A DNA stretch of 57,500 bases from the NCBI GenBank assembly GCA_905221605.1, contig CAJNDS010002301.1, forward strand, positions 1,183,192-1,240,691. Reading direction: 5' to 3'. Source of the stretch: Symbiodinium natans. Its lineage: Eukaryota > Sar > Dinophyceae > Suessiales > Symbiodiniaceae. The position numbers and the translations under genes were made by a program. The notes under the pieces are model-generated. The model searched no databases, was not told the origin of the DNA, and saw nothing but the letters and a program-made list of their open reading frames with translations. This document shows positions 32,601 through 38,369 of this stretch, one piece after another (within the stretch, counting starts at the first letter, position 1; every line of letters starts with the position of its first letter).

Positions 32601-35600
32601 GATGCGTTTTTGCAAGTACCCCAAAGGACTAGAACGGCGTGTGAATTCCCGAAGGAATATGTGGAGCTGTTTCAGGACACTGATCCCTCTTGTCTTCAGG
32701 AAGGACTACTCTTGCTCCGAGTGTTGCCAGGACAGAGAGACGCAGCTTTGCTTTGGTCGGATCATTTTAGTGATTCGCTTAAGGAACAAGACTTTGAGAG
32801 AAGTGTAGCTTGTCCAACTCTGTTTCGAGACTCAAGGAAAAGCATTCTTGTGGTTCATGTTGATGACATTCAAGCAGCAGGAAAGAGTCATCATGTCGAC
32901 CCTGTACTAAAGAGCCTAGGACGAGTGTACGAGCTGAAGATTGAAGGACCATTTCTTACCGCGCAGGAACTTGCTATTGGCGAGTCGCTTCAGACGGTGA
33001 GATGTCTCAAAAGGAAGTACTCGTATCACAATCATGAACTTCACATTCACAGTGACCCAAAGTATCTAGGAAAACTTCGTGAAGAACTCAAGTTGACAGG
33101 AAAGGCATCAAAGCCGACGCCGTGCACACAGGAGAGCCAGGCAGTAGACAACACAAACCCTCTTGACCAGGAACAAGCAGCTTCGTTTAGGAAGTGTGTA
33201 GGAATCCTCCTATATGTTTGTCAGGACAGGCCGGATCTGCAGTTCGCAGTAAGAGGTTTAGCGTCCAAGATGTCATTGCCAACATTTGCAGCTAAGAAGC
33301 AGTTGATTCATGTTGTGCAGTACATGACAAAGACAGATGGTTACCATTGCACGTATAGGAAAACACCTCGAGGAATGTCAAACCTCAACGAGAGCATTCG
33401 CAACGGAACCTATGACTTTTCCCAAGTCAAACCCAAGGAACATCACTTGTTGGAGGTATACTCCGATTCAGATTGGGCAGGACAGAAAGACAGTCGTCGC
33501 AGCACAAGTTCAGGAACTGTGTTTCTGGATTCTCAACTGATCTATGCATTCTCTAGGACCCAAAGGAGTATTTCTCTGTCTTCTGGAGAGGCAGAATATT
33601 ACGCTGCAGCTAGTTCAGCTAGTGACTCTTTGTTGCTCAAGGAAGCGATAGAATTCCTCACCTGTAGGAAGTGCGTAGTGCATTTGCATCTAGATTCTTC
33701 CGCTGCTCGTGGTATCATTACCAGGCAGGGAGTAGGAAGAGTGAAACATTTGCAGATTAGGACCCTCTTTCTGACCTCCACAAACAAGGAATTCTTAGTG
33801 TCCACCCGGTAGGTACCAGGGATAACACTGCTGATATAGGAACTAAGCCGCTTTCAGGAAAACGCATTAAGTTGTTGATGCATTGGCTAGGCTTCAAGGA
33901 CGAACAAAACCAACCAGTAGGAATTGAAGAGCTTCAAGAACATCGACAGCAGGAACAAGCTAAGGCCACAGTCAAGAGAATCAAGTCCAAAGGAAACTTC
34001 GCATTTGCAGCTTTGTTGTTCTCTTTGCTTTCAGGAAGTTTGGAAGGTTGCTCAAAGGTTGAAGTAGCTTCAGGAACATGTCTTTTGCAGTCGTGCAGTA
34101 CATGTGTAGGAACTGTGCAGGAACATGTCGGCATGTGCAGTGACACGAGTGCATGTGCATTAGGATTGCAGGAACAGCTTGAAGTAGGAAACATTTGCAG
34201 CTCGATGCCTCGAGTGAAGGACCTCTGTTTAAGGAACCCTGAAAAGGAAGAGGCAGTAGCTGTAGAGAAGGAAGTAGCAGCTATGGAACCGAGTGCCTCC
34301 GAGAAGGAACGTTGGTTCAGAGAGCTCACCTCTCAGTTGAACCAGTTGAAAGAAGCCCAAGGAACCACGAACGTGTTGCTCAGAGAACAGCGTCGCGAAC
34401 AGGCAAGCCTCAAGGAACAGATTGAGGACCAACACCTGCGAGATGTGGAGTTGCTCAGGCACTTGAAGGAAAGGATAGAAGCTTTGGAGACCAAGATCGC
34501 CGAGTACGATAAGGAAGAAGAAGAGATCAAAGGAATGATTTGGTGGAAGCTTCAAGAAGAAGAAAGAGGAGCAGAGATGGAAAGAGAGCTACGAAGAACA
34601 GGACATGGTCGAGGAGAAGAAGGAAGTAAAGAAGAAGAAGAAGGATCGATTTCTACCACACCAAGATCTTCGTCGGCGTCTACTACATCAACGCAGGAGG
34701 AAAAGAGGAAGGAAAAGGAGAGGAAAGAGAAGATCAGGAAAGTGAATGAGGAGCTGAGGAAAAGAGAAGAAGAGGAGAAGGAAAAGGAAAGAGGTTTTGC
34801 GTACCCCTACGACGACACCGAGTACAAGATCTACGTGGAGAATGGCAAGGTGTACAAGCAGCACAGGATCACGGGCGAGAAGGTCGAAGTTGGCGTCGAC
34901 TACGTCTACAAGTACCAGAAAGGAAAGGAAGGAAAAGGAAAAGGACCAGGAAAAGGAAGCACCAAGAACACAGCCACAGGAGCGAGCAGCAGCTCTGACA
35001 AGCAGGCAAGCGCAGCAGTCGCTGAAGCAGCAGGAGTTTCACCACAGGAAGAAGGAGCCACGCAGGAAGCAGAGAAGCAGGTAGAGAAGGATGAGAAGAA
35101 GTGGCAGAAGGAACGCGAAAGGCGAGAAAGGATCAGGAAGAGGAAAGCCGAGGAGAAAGCCAGGAAGGAGAAGGAAGAAGCAGAAGAGGAAAGGAAAAGA
35201 CAGGAAGCCACAGCAGAAGAGGAAAGGAAGAAGCAGGAAGCAGCAGCAGAAGAAGGAAGGAAGAAGCAGGAAGCAGCAGCAGCAGAGGAGAGAAAGAAGC
35301 AGGAAGCCGCAGCAGAAGAAGAGAGGAAGAAGCAGGAAGCCGCAGCAGAAGAGGAAAGGAAGAAAAGGCAGGCAGCAGCAGCAGCAGAGGAAAAGGACAG
35401 GAAGAGACGAGAGGCAGCAGCAGCGGCAGAAGCAGAAAGGAAGAGACGAGAGGCAGCAGCAGCAGAAGCAGAGAGGAAGAAGCAAGAGGCAGCAACAAGA
35501 GAAGGAAAAGAAGATGAAAATGAAAGTTTGAGGATTGAGATGGCCCAGCTTCGTGAGTTAGTCAGAGGAATGAAGGAACAGCAAGCCTCAGACAAAAGGA

Positions 35601-36756
35601 AGATCATCTCGCTTCAGGAAGAGCTCAAGAAGGCCACAGACAGTGAAGGAAGCACAGGAGAAGGAAAGAAGAAGGACAAGCCGATTGGCCCACAGGATCG
35701 AAGCCAATTCAGAGTTGGAGGAAGTGAAGGAGCTCAGGAACTGTATGCGATCTTTCCTTACGAAGGATCAGATTTCCAGTGGAAATGGGTGCAGGCCACA
35801 AAGGCATGGCTCTACTACGACGTGAACCAGAACTTGTGGATCAAGGACAGCGAAGATGAAGATGGAGGAAGGATCTGCAAGGAACAGGAGAAGCAAGTGA
35901 AAGGATGAAGGAAGGAAAAGAAGCGAAGGAGAAGAAAAGCAAGGAAAAGCAGAGGAAGGATCAGCAGCGCTCAGTCGAGCAGTGAGGAGTGAGTTTCAAG
36001 ATGAGAAGGAAGCCAGAACAAAGGATGGAGTATCCGTTCTACTGGCAACTTTCAGGAACTTTGTTTTCGCTTTTGTTGACTAAAGGAAAATGATCCGAGT
36101 AATCAACTTAGCCCACGACAGTCGAAGCTAGCTTAGTCTAGGAACGACTTTCACCAGCTTCGAAGGCGGGGTGTTAAACATCTACGCAGTACAGGAAGCT
36201 GTGCACCAGGTGCATGTGGAATGCACACCAGAGCCTCGGAACGTCTTGTCGACGACAGGCTCGAACAAGGACACACACCGCAGCGAACCCAGGAAAAGTG
36301 CGGAGTGTCCCAGCTTTTCAGTTAGCTTTAGATTGACCCTATCTTTGACAGAGGTCCCTATTTGGTGCTAAGCTTTTGAGGTATTCGATGGCTTGGTCGA
36401 CGATTTTCGGCAGCGCCTGCGCAACAGCTATCCTCTGGCCCAGCTGGAAATCAGTGATCGCTGGCGTCAAGATGTCCTGGAGAGGATTGGTGGGCATCTT
36501 AGCAATCCTCAAGTCCATTTTGCTCCTGAGCAGGTCCGATTGCATGTGTACGCAGTATTTGTATGTCGATATGAAAGGATCTTGGATCCTAAGTCTCACT
36601 GCCCACAACCATCACCCACATTGACCTGCAAGCCGCACACAAAACCGCATCAGCAGCCCTCTGAAATATGTCCTCGCCAGCCCAATAAGACGAACTGCTA
36701 TCAACCCTGCGGGTTTTGGATGTACAACGGCATGTGTGTGTGTGTGTGTGTGCGTG

Positions 36757-36793
<37 letters not shown>

Positions 36794-38369
36794 TTGTGTG
36801 TGTGTGTGTGTGTGTGTGTGCGCGTGTGTGTGTGTGTGTACCATTTTGCATTTTCCATTTGAATTCGGCATGTGCAGGTCCATACATACATTCATCCGCC
36901 CCTTTCCGAGGTGAGGAAGACCCCGCCGGAAGTCTCGGCGCACGCTCCCTGCGGCGCTCCTTGCGTGGTGCTCCGGACATTTCGGTCACTACACTACCTG
37001 TCCCCCATGCCCCCGCCCCCCCCTCCCCCCCTCCCCCCCGTTCCGCCCGGAAAAAAAACCCATCACCAATTACCCAACCCCAAAACCCCATATTTCACAG
37101 CCCATACACCCTTGATTGGAGGGCTTGATTGGAGGGCTGCTAGGATCTGTTATGCAGAACAAGCACAACGCATCCTATTCATGCAGTCCTCTGGCCTAGA
37201 GTGCGAGTCAGCTCTGTGTCTATGTGCCCTTGATTTGGGTGTAGGGTCTAGGGTGTAGGGTTTAGGGTTTAGGGTTTGGGGTTTATGGGTTGAGGTTTAT
37301 AGGGTTCAGGGTTTTGGGCGTTGTATGGCCGTGACTATTTTGCAGAACTCTTCGGGGCTCCCGAGCAGTGGCTCCGCTGGCTGTTTTGTGCTTCGGGGTC
37401 TTGAGTTTGGAGGGCTTAGGGTGCGCAGGTAGAATTGCCTACTGCCCATGAAGAGGCTGAAGTTTCTAGAGGTGTTTAGCTCTATAGACTCTAGGGCCTT
37501 TAGGGTTTGGGCTTTTTTGGATCTTTAGGGCGGTCGGCTGTCCTGCTACAGGATTGCAGGACTCGCAGGGTGCGGATCGTGGGGTCGTCGGTGCCACCGC
37601 CCCAAGGTGCGCTGGAGGACCCGGTCGCCTACGCCATCCTCAAGCACAAGGCCAGCCTTGAAATACAAAACTCGGGATGTTCCCCCTTCAATGCCCTTAT
37701 AACTAGCCGTCCTGAATAGGGATTAGAATATAGGGGGTAATGTAATCCCCATTAAGGGCTGTTAGCATAAGGGGGAACATCCCAATACAGAACTGCAAAC
37801 ATGTTCCTGAGCTCCCCAATTACCATTCAGTCTGGGCTATATACCCTTCATGTAGAAGTTGCAGGCCACTATTGCGGGTATTTTCGGGGTCCAGGTAGGC
37901 CGTGTCCTCGAGAAGGCTTAAGGTTAGAGGGGGGTGACGTCTGCTGCTCACAGCTTCGATGAGTGGTTTCCTGCTGTCCGGCTCCAGTATATTTTTGACT
38001 TTGTGCAGCATGGTGTGTCTGTGAAGCCCTGGCTTTCGGGATGTAACTGGGAGACTCGCGTTTCGGGGCAGGCCGATGAAGCGACACCATTGCGCAAAGC
38101 TGCTCGGATTGAGATTCGCCGCAGCGCATCAACAACGAGCGCCAGCAGCCAATGTAATCAGTATGCCGGAGAGAGTCAGCGTCGTTGCATGACTAGTTAT
38201 CGGTGAAACTGACAAGTCTAACCACACACCTAAACCCTCAACCCTCAACCCTCAACCCTAAACCCTAAACCCTAAACCCTAAAGCAGACAGAAATGCATG
38301 GGCGTGGCGGAGGTAGTCGTGGACTCAAGCACATCTGGTGAGACGTTGGTGTCCGTCAGCGCAGACTGA
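17401..38369 (+). CDS. Clp/Hsp100 AAA+ chaperone (ClpC-like), partial, 14 exons, with a copia insertion in an intron
   Basis: Two-ATPase unfoldase of the ClpB/ClpC family, which threads protein substrates through a hexameric pore. Exons read in order: D1 Walker B and sensor region, small domain, linker, D2 N-terminal part ([20 protein letters not shown]), split D2 Walker A (GPPGVGKTS), RRRPHSV, D2 Walker B ([10 protein letters not shown]), sensor-1 [13 protein letters not shown], the C-terminal small domain and [16 protein letters not shown] and RPIAS are closer to ClpC than ClpB. The Clp N-domain and D1 Walker A are not found upstream, where a minus-strand retroelement lies, so the gene is 5'-incomplete here. 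Donors include GC at several junctions, confirmed by the Walker A join. Introns carry telomere-type arrays, and one holds the whole copia element. Confidence 0.75.
17804..17880 (+). CDS. ClpC-like exon 2
   Basis: Reads [20 protein letters not shown], matching the family segment after the DAALERRF block. Acceptor CCCACAG, donor GT. Confidence 0.75.
18160..18203 (-). repeat. Degenerate CCCTAAA array
   Basis: Irregular CCCTAAA units shortly before ClpC-like exon 3. Confidence 0.8.
18261..18336 (+). CDS. ClpC-like exon 3: [21 protein letters not shown]
   Basis: Reads [20 protein letters not shown] then KLPDK, equivalent to the ALxxAxxLSxRYIxDRxLPDKA segment. Acceptor GGTCAG, donor GC after GACAAG. 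Confidence 0.85.
18345..19528 (+). other. Intron; no exon resolved
   Basis: The linker between the two ATPase domains should include an IDLIDEA-type exon here, but I could not identify it. The stretch holds a C-rich run near 18,815-18,850 and short CCCTAAA units near 19,400-19,430. Confidence 0.5.
19529..19576 (+). CDS. ClpC-like exon 4 (linker)
   Basis: Reads [17 protein letters not shown], comparable to the VTExDIxxxVxxxTGIPV segment. Acceptor CTCTGCAG; the donor is probably GC. Confidence 0.55.
19611..19652 (+). repeat. TTTAGGG array just after exon 4
   Basis: Six perfect units, G-rich on the coding strand, about 35 bp after the donor. Confidence 0.95.
20042..20080 (+). CDS. ClpC-like exon 5 (short)
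   Basis: Reads [13 protein letters not shown], followed by a GC donor; joins to [17 protein letters not shown] units precede it. Confidence 0.55.
20110..20212 (-). repeat. CCCTAAA array
   Basis: Perfect and degenerate units just after exon 5, an exception to the usual orientation. Confidence 0.95.
20690..20800. repeat. TAATATTATAG-type tandem repeat
   Basis: About nine copies of a 10-12 bp AT-rich unit (TAATATTATAG), in the intron before exon 6. Confidence 0.85.
20819..20905 (+). CDS. ClpC-like exon 6: [23 protein letters not shown]
   Basis: 29 codons in phase. Reads [20 protein letters not shown] then VARARVQLQ, matching LxxRVxGQxxAVxxVxxAxxRARxGL at the start of D2. Acceptor ACCAG, donor GC. 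Confidence 0.85.
21614..21755 (-). repeat. CCCTAAA array before exon 7
   Basis: About 15 units, some CCGTAAA or CCCTCAA, about 70 bp upstream of exon 7. Confidence 0.95.
21824..21869 (+). CDS. ClpC-like exon 7: first half of D2 Walker A
   Basis: Reads [15 protein letters not shown] plus one base. The GC donor (CCAG/GCAGGG) splits a Gly codon; joining to exon 8 gives GPPGVGKTS exactly. Confidence 0.9.
21881..21957 (+). repeat. TTTAGGG array just after exon 7
   Basis: About 10 units, the last ones GGGCTTA, beginning 11 bp after the exon. Confidence 0.95.
22248..22306 (-). repeat. CCCTAAA array
   Basis: About eight units in the intron between exons 7 and 8. Confidence 0.95.
22401..22454 (+). 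repeat. TTTAGGG array ending at the exon 8 acceptor
   Basis: About six units; the final AGGGCAG supplies the splice acceptor. Its orientation is opposite to the usual pre-acceptor array. Confidence 0.95.
22458..22522 (+). CDS. ClpC-like exon 8: second half of D2 Walker A
   Basis: Reads (G)[21 protein letters not shown], with a GT donor. Lys and Thr of the P-loop are intact. Confidence 0.9.
23093..23136 (+). CDS. ClpC-like exon 9: VRRRPHSV
   Basis: Reads [14 protein letters not shown], equivalent to QLTEAVRRRPYSV. Acceptor GACCAG, donor GC. Confidence 0.8.
23531..23606 (+). CDS. ClpC-like exon 10: D2 Walker B
   Basis: Reads [20 protein letters not shown] then ME; joins exon 9 in frame as [15 protein letters not shown]. 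Donor GT. Confidence 0.9.
23632..23765 (+). repeat. G-rich AGGGAAATT and TTTAGGG repeats after exon 10
   Basis: Tandem AGGGAAATT units change into TTTAGGG/TTTGGGG units, starting about 25 bp after the donor. Confidence 0.85.
24311..24443 (+). repeat. TTTAGGA variant telomere-type array
   Basis: About 18 units, mostly TTTAGGA rather than TTTAGGG; the variant is nearly uniform, suggesting local amplification. Confidence 0.95.
24560..24800. repeat. GC-rich tandem of short palindromes (GGGACAGGTTGTCCC)
   Basis: GGGAGGCCCCT repeats, then repeated units around GGGACAGGTTGTCCCGGGGCC. Each unit can fold into a hairpin on either strand. Confidence 0.85.
24894..25107 (+). repeat. 119-bp tandem duplication
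   Basis: Two copies, starting at 24,894 and 25,013, sharing GCAAACTTTCCCTCTCAAGG through CCTTTAAAATTGAAAAATGC with few differences. Confidence 0.9.
25150..25235 (+). repeat. TTGAAAAACC-type short tandem repeat
   Basis: Irregular 9-11 bp units (TGAAAAACCT), intronic. Confidence 0.75.
25482..25556 (-). repeat. CCCTAAA array just before exon 11
   Basis: About 10 perfect units ending roughly 20 bp before the exon 11 acceptor. Confidence 0.95.
25580..25672 (+). CDS. ClpC-like exon 11: sensor-1 and RLDGY
   Basis: Reads [20 protein letters not shown] then [13 protein letters not shown] is the sensor-1 motif and RLDGY sits where LNRLDE is expected. Acceptor TGCGAG; the donor is probably GT after ATGCG. 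Confidence 0.8.
26244..26248 (+). mobile_element. Target-site duplication, left copy (GAGGT)
   Basis: Five bases directly before the left LTR, repeated directly after the right LTR at 36,351-36,355. Confidence 0.95.
26249..26427 (+). repeat. 5' LTR (179 bp)
   Basis: Starts TGTTAAACATC and ends CTTTGACA; the TGT...ACA ends are inverted. Identical by eye to 36,172-36,350. Confidence 0.97.
26427..33812 (+). CDS. Copia polyprotein (membrane-anchored Gag, protease, integrase, RT, RNase H)
   Basis: 2,461 codons. Predicted membrane segments lie at ~16-38, 112-137 and 289-315. Between the first two is a Zn-site-like motif (YHKPGCGH ... CFNC, ~66-95) resembling the Ada-type metal site. A coiled coil (~365-450), Gag domain (~455-672), GKG-rich basic region (~695-780) and CCHC knuckle (C783-C786-H791-C796) follow. 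Protease DSGAD has its Asp at 948. Integrase has HxxxH...CxxC, then D1454, D1518, E1558. RT has IDVKDAF (D2056) and HVDD (D2146-D2147, instead of YVDD). RNase H has SDSDWAG (~2347) and SSGEAEYYA. The stop at 33,810 cuts the end of RNase H; the missing NTADIGTK segment is in the -1 frame. The ATG at 26,427 begins on the last LTR base. Confidence 0.93.
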   Translation: MVAELPFQEPEAAMMLHIAGVGIVLIAMMASLVCGMIQMWKQEKNVEVREFFEYLPTVRIATRAGRRYHKPGCGHIRNLTVAGGRVRDFAPCFNCFPERYTIQEVKTRNMRCYGVAAGIVLLVGFALGSLATLCGMSMTPGRYGFEENPWQALGPGRAKDELALGDDRSSKEERRGRKVIAEIDESELMVVWTSTPGKPNTHSQKNYDKYSVNQDFMNAYTIRSIDMYMSEEDESLESGYAPRYLVDENLVDEKLEEGKFHNVEKIPFKEQFEQLEKKFHDVVHSLVFEGIHLVVFAGTPLGMITWIILSYFSRLFFTAVQKRTKRAKEPKRKSRRRRAEVRRQHKTMFLVVLVYSNLEAAKGMEDALQRLAEINQQTLQGIQTLAEEMRSSAAAGTAREQSITASFSNTLQAIQQQSAEAQHTLLQAQETAVTTFEEIGSSLERAVKGRKPGDVELHKLIKPPEVFSPGTWQEEKNGFMEFKQRLRVWLGAMDEDLVETMDLVENDLRKNEVLDMKDMTDEAKTQSRKLYSILASYTKGRPYRVVRQTTEENGMEAYRMLLLEYQPVNRARSLELFHNIMNFRFAKDKGIAENILEYEERIEQYEKSTGEKVQENLKVSTLIQGMKPEVKRHLLLNLDEKTKYPALRQYLVNYESTEKWTNSLTQSQGTPYRTTTDLIDKGEDHQGVAAMDVSQAWKGKGRDWYGYKGKGKKGGKDSGKDSGKGGFKGRGKGKGRGKGRGGNWKGRGRGFRGFKGRGKGYKGFKGSYKGKGKGKAQAATGVCHYCQKYGHFEAQCRKKQRDMGYTARNVEMQETQSEAPSRGTASTQAPTSRTATTSASSSGQGTQKPIIRMVTMHHIGDPPTSFPEEFELSEDSEELEIDYFGRVLMVSASSGKSGQEFQIGSESDEESEDIEKDPLYCWYTSEPENFVRTVRESPGAKEIEVVLDSGADISLAPVWMRNFGRKVPDRRRIELRDAQGTRIKVQDQRVIEVEFEDVGGNCVKVEEVFLISSVVHPLLAVGKLLKKGWEFRNGSETGTFLVEGNTSIAVAYNNNSLTAKAFVRTVSTSQTTGVPTPIYLCETLRNLVAEGRIGWTSVTEPYVVHYSPKSSEHVDPAMMYPQGKHPFRAVLVRDTEGWQLLHYNERYEELEEPFGHIYDESQNFEVLTLISSKAFPPYLIGTPKKEEDRRTFEEYTDDKWSLSKDGTELIRYHHTPRKTRFHPLDLKDIPVERENLQNERSTYGEDPVNHEFFEDKMPWVADEYDEFSSPFGVRSWTGQSKFRLVYPVDGSKAQQQEQRLKTVPENESMEIDEQEPQAPAHRYELHGELTFIYDGHEYNQQNSLKILKELCTELGVSKNGSKQDLLRRLSRKIMEDERRLGLNTAQKKYQEYAIPQPLKDQVMPKPEEVEVHNLTHLPYATWCPVCVACKGKESPHPTQSPEKERSSRPTLCMDFCFTGTSHDEAPTAVSLVCIDSWSRSIACIPTATKGKGLIEHIGEGVTYMSTQLQYQTINLKADNEGTMKKLKQIILKQRSALGLGTTLQDAVSGQKETNGMAERAIQTVRRQALTLIQGLQEQAKVLIAHTHPLFSWAFRHAAWILNRYHRHSATGMTPYEFVAGRPYEGTLCQFGESLMVLANRTGVNVKKGDPQWLRGVFLGKTDNNVFITWHMDGIKTSRSVKRCPHHFDLEALTSVGIHTWEVKHTTLTTRVVPRKNLPGPSGTPAPVTVVEPLGDQHGIGAITPGIQTPVIAGGASTPKPLGTVTPRNTNLHAMAKKAKEQEQLQAEPAAPEWIDPGPDEAGSDATPTSQLSHLQNRGPESDEAGSDSMSTDQEVMQESQGSELLLPRAPAAVRKHEYEDVGTSSKIPRTDESPKRKFPPFNAGRVFEHNDEPLPEPGLDDICWEDTYSDIGDEEEEDEEERERVFNDEDAGPPELSDEELKTKDREAMITEMERLSGMQALVRKPLEELGWRKRDDGENEREESEQEPIKWLTTKFVFDWRFRSGSWKRRARLVAREFKGTEHRSDVFSPATSASLTRLVPVIALQEEFSVYSIDVKDAFLQVPQRTRTACEFPKEYVELFQDTDPSCLQEGLLLLRVLPGQRDAALLWSDHFSDSLKEQDFERSVACPTLFRDSRKSILVVHVDDIQAAGKSHHVDPVLKSLGRVYELKIEGPFLTAQELAIGESLQTVRCLKRKYSYHNHELHIHSDPKYLGKLREELKLTGKASKPTPCTQESQAVDNTNPLDQEQAASFRKCVGILLYVCQDRPDLQFAVRGLASKMSLPTFAAKKQLIHVVQYMTKTDGYHCTYRKTPRGMSNLNESIRNGTYDFSQVKPKEHHLLEVYSDSDWAGQKDSRRSTSSGTVFLDSQLIYAFSRTQRSISLSSGEAEYYAAASSASDSLLLKEAIEFLTCRKCVVHLHLDSSAARGIITRQGVGRVKHLQIRTLFLTSTNKEFLVSTR
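26428..26445 (+). promoter_or_regulatory. Primer-binding site
   Basis: TGGTAGCGGAGCTGCC directly follows the LTR. It begins like the TGGTAKCAGAGC sites of other copia elements, complementary to the 3' end of initiator Met-tRNA. It also encodes residues 2-6 of the polyprotein. Confidence 0.85.
33761..35908 (+). CDS. Copia second frame: RNase H tail plus transmembrane and coiled-coil protein
   Basis: Open in the -1 frame of the polyprotein from 33,761; the first Met is at 33,872 (678 codons to TGA). The upstream part reads [20 protein letters not shown] then DIGTKPLS, the normal end of a copia RNase H, so the natural product is probably fused to the polyprotein. Then come a hydrophobic segment ([13 protein letters not shown], ~43-57), a Cys-rich stretch (~60-112), coiled coils (~150-310), a conserved-looking block ([20 protein letters not shown]), a long Glu/Lys/Ala repeat coiled coil (~390-570) and an aromatic C-terminus ([20 protein letters not shown]). 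I know no named family for it; a structural or envelope-like role is speculation. Confidence 0.8.
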   Translation, partial: DPLSDLHKQGILSVHPVGTRDNTADIGTKPLSGKRIKLLMHWLGFKDEQNQPVGIEELQEHRQQEQAKATVKRIKSKGNFAFAALLFSLLSGSLEGCSKVEVASGTCLLQSCSTCVGTVQEHVGMCSDTSACALGLQEQLEVGNICSSMPRVKDLCLRNPEKEEAVAVEKEVAAMEPSASEKERWFRELTSQLNQLKEAQGTTNVLLREQRREQASLKEQIEDQHLRDVELLRHLKERIEALETKIAEYDKEEEEIKGMIWWKLQEEERGAEMERELRRTGHGRGEEGSKEEEEGSISTTPRSSSASTTSTQEEKRKEKERKEKIRKVNEELRKREEEEKEKERGFAYPYDDTEYKIYVENGKVYKQHRITGEKVEVGVDYVYKYQKGKEGKGKGPGKGSTKNTATGASSSSDKQASAAVAEAAGVSPQEEGATQEAEKQVEKDEKKWQKERERRERIRKRKAEEKARKEKEEAEEERKRQEATAEEERKKQEAAAEEGRKKQEAAAAEERKKQEAAAEEERKKQEAAAEEERKKRQAAAAAEEKDRKRREAAAAAEAERKRREAAAAEAERKKQEAATREGKEDENESLRIEMAQLRELVRGMKEQQASDKRKIISLQEELKKATDSEGSTGEGKKKDKPIGPQDRSQFRVGGSEGAQELYAIFPYEGSDFQWKWVQATKAWLYYDVNQNLWIKDSEDEDGGRICKEQEKQVKG
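35200..35490 (+). repeat. Coding repeat [11 protein letters not shown]
   Basis: About nine in-frame ~33-bp units (GAGGAAAGGAAGAAGCAGGA) encode a heptad-like Glu/Lys/Ala coiled coil. Confidence 0.9.
36162..36171 (+). promoter_or_regulatory. Polypurine tract
   Basis: GAAGGCGGGG, purine except one C, directly against the 3' LTR, the usual place for the plus-strand primer. Confidence 0.8.
36172..36350 (+). repeat. 3' LTR (179 bp)
   Basis: Same length and sequence as the 5' LTR; followed by GAGGT. Confidence 0.97.
36351..36355 (+). mobile_element. Target-site duplication, right copy (GAGGT)
   Basis: Matches 26,244-26,248. Confidence 0.95.
36381..36489 (+). CDS. ClpC-like exon 12: C-terminal small domain
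   Basis: Reads [20 protein letters not shown] then [17 protein letters not shown], aligning with the family pattern VxxMLxxVxxRLxxxxxxLxVTxxxxxxVxxxG. Acceptor TTTTGAG lies only ~30 bp after the copia insertion. It could extend to about 36,530 if a later donor is used. Confidence 0.7.
36733..36840. repeat. TG-TA-TG microsatellite
   Basis: TG run, TA run, then TG run again, in the intron after exon 12. A C-rich stretch follows at about 37,005-37,045. Confidence 0.95.
37250..37310 (+). repeat. Short TTTAGGG-type run
   Basis: A few perfect and variant G-rich units in the intron between exons 12 and 13. Confidence 0.8.
37560..37650 (+). CDS. ClpC-like exon 13: [10 protein letters not shown]
   Basis: Reads [20 protein letters not shown] then [21 protein letters not shown] matches the LEDPLAExIL helix near the ClpC C-terminus. 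Acceptor ATTGCAG, donor GC. Confidence 0.65.
37674..37783. mobile_element. MITE-like element, family 1 (copy a)
   Basis: 110 bp with 15-bp perfect terminal inverted repeats GGGATGTTCCCCCTT / AAGGGGGAACATCCC, in an intron of the ClpC-like gene. Related to the element at 55,440. Confidence 0.8.
38228..38284 (-). repeat. CCCTAAA array before the terminal ClpC-like exon
   Basis: CCCTCAA then CCCTAAA units ending in AAAGCAG, which supplies a possible acceptor. Confidence 0.95.
38288..38369 (+). CDS. ClpC-like candidate terminal exon
   Basis: Reads [20 protein letters not shown] then SAD and TGA at 38,367. It resembles the short beta-strand tail of ClpC proteins (DSVxVDVDxxGxVxV), but the match is weak. 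Confidence 0.45.

Larger units (their letters stand above)
26249..36350 (+). mobile_element. Full-length Ty1/copia LTR retrotransposon
   Basis: A 10,102-bp element with 179-bp LTRs, primer-binding site, polyprotein in the order Gag-protease-integrase-RT-RNase H (integrase before RT defines copia), a second long frame, a purine-rich tract and a 5-bp target duplication. The two LTRs look identical, so insertion is recent. It lies in the same orientation as the surrounding ClpC-like gene, in the intron before exon 12. Recently expanded, heat-activated copia elements have been reported in Symbiodinium; whether this is one of them cannot be told from sequence alone. A single-base frame break near 33,770 is the only visible defect. 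Confidence 0.97.

Noticed and set aside
34906-35607. Minus-strand Ser/Leu/Phe-rich frame of 233 codons.
   Set aside because: Antisense of the Glu/Lys/Ala coiled-coil repeat.
25935-36608. A minus-strand frame that stays open across the copia insertion when the element is mentally removed (~190 codons).
   Set aside because: The right half is antisense to ClpC-like exon 12, whose plus-strand reading matches the family; the minus frame has no recognisable domain and is most likely a chance open frame.
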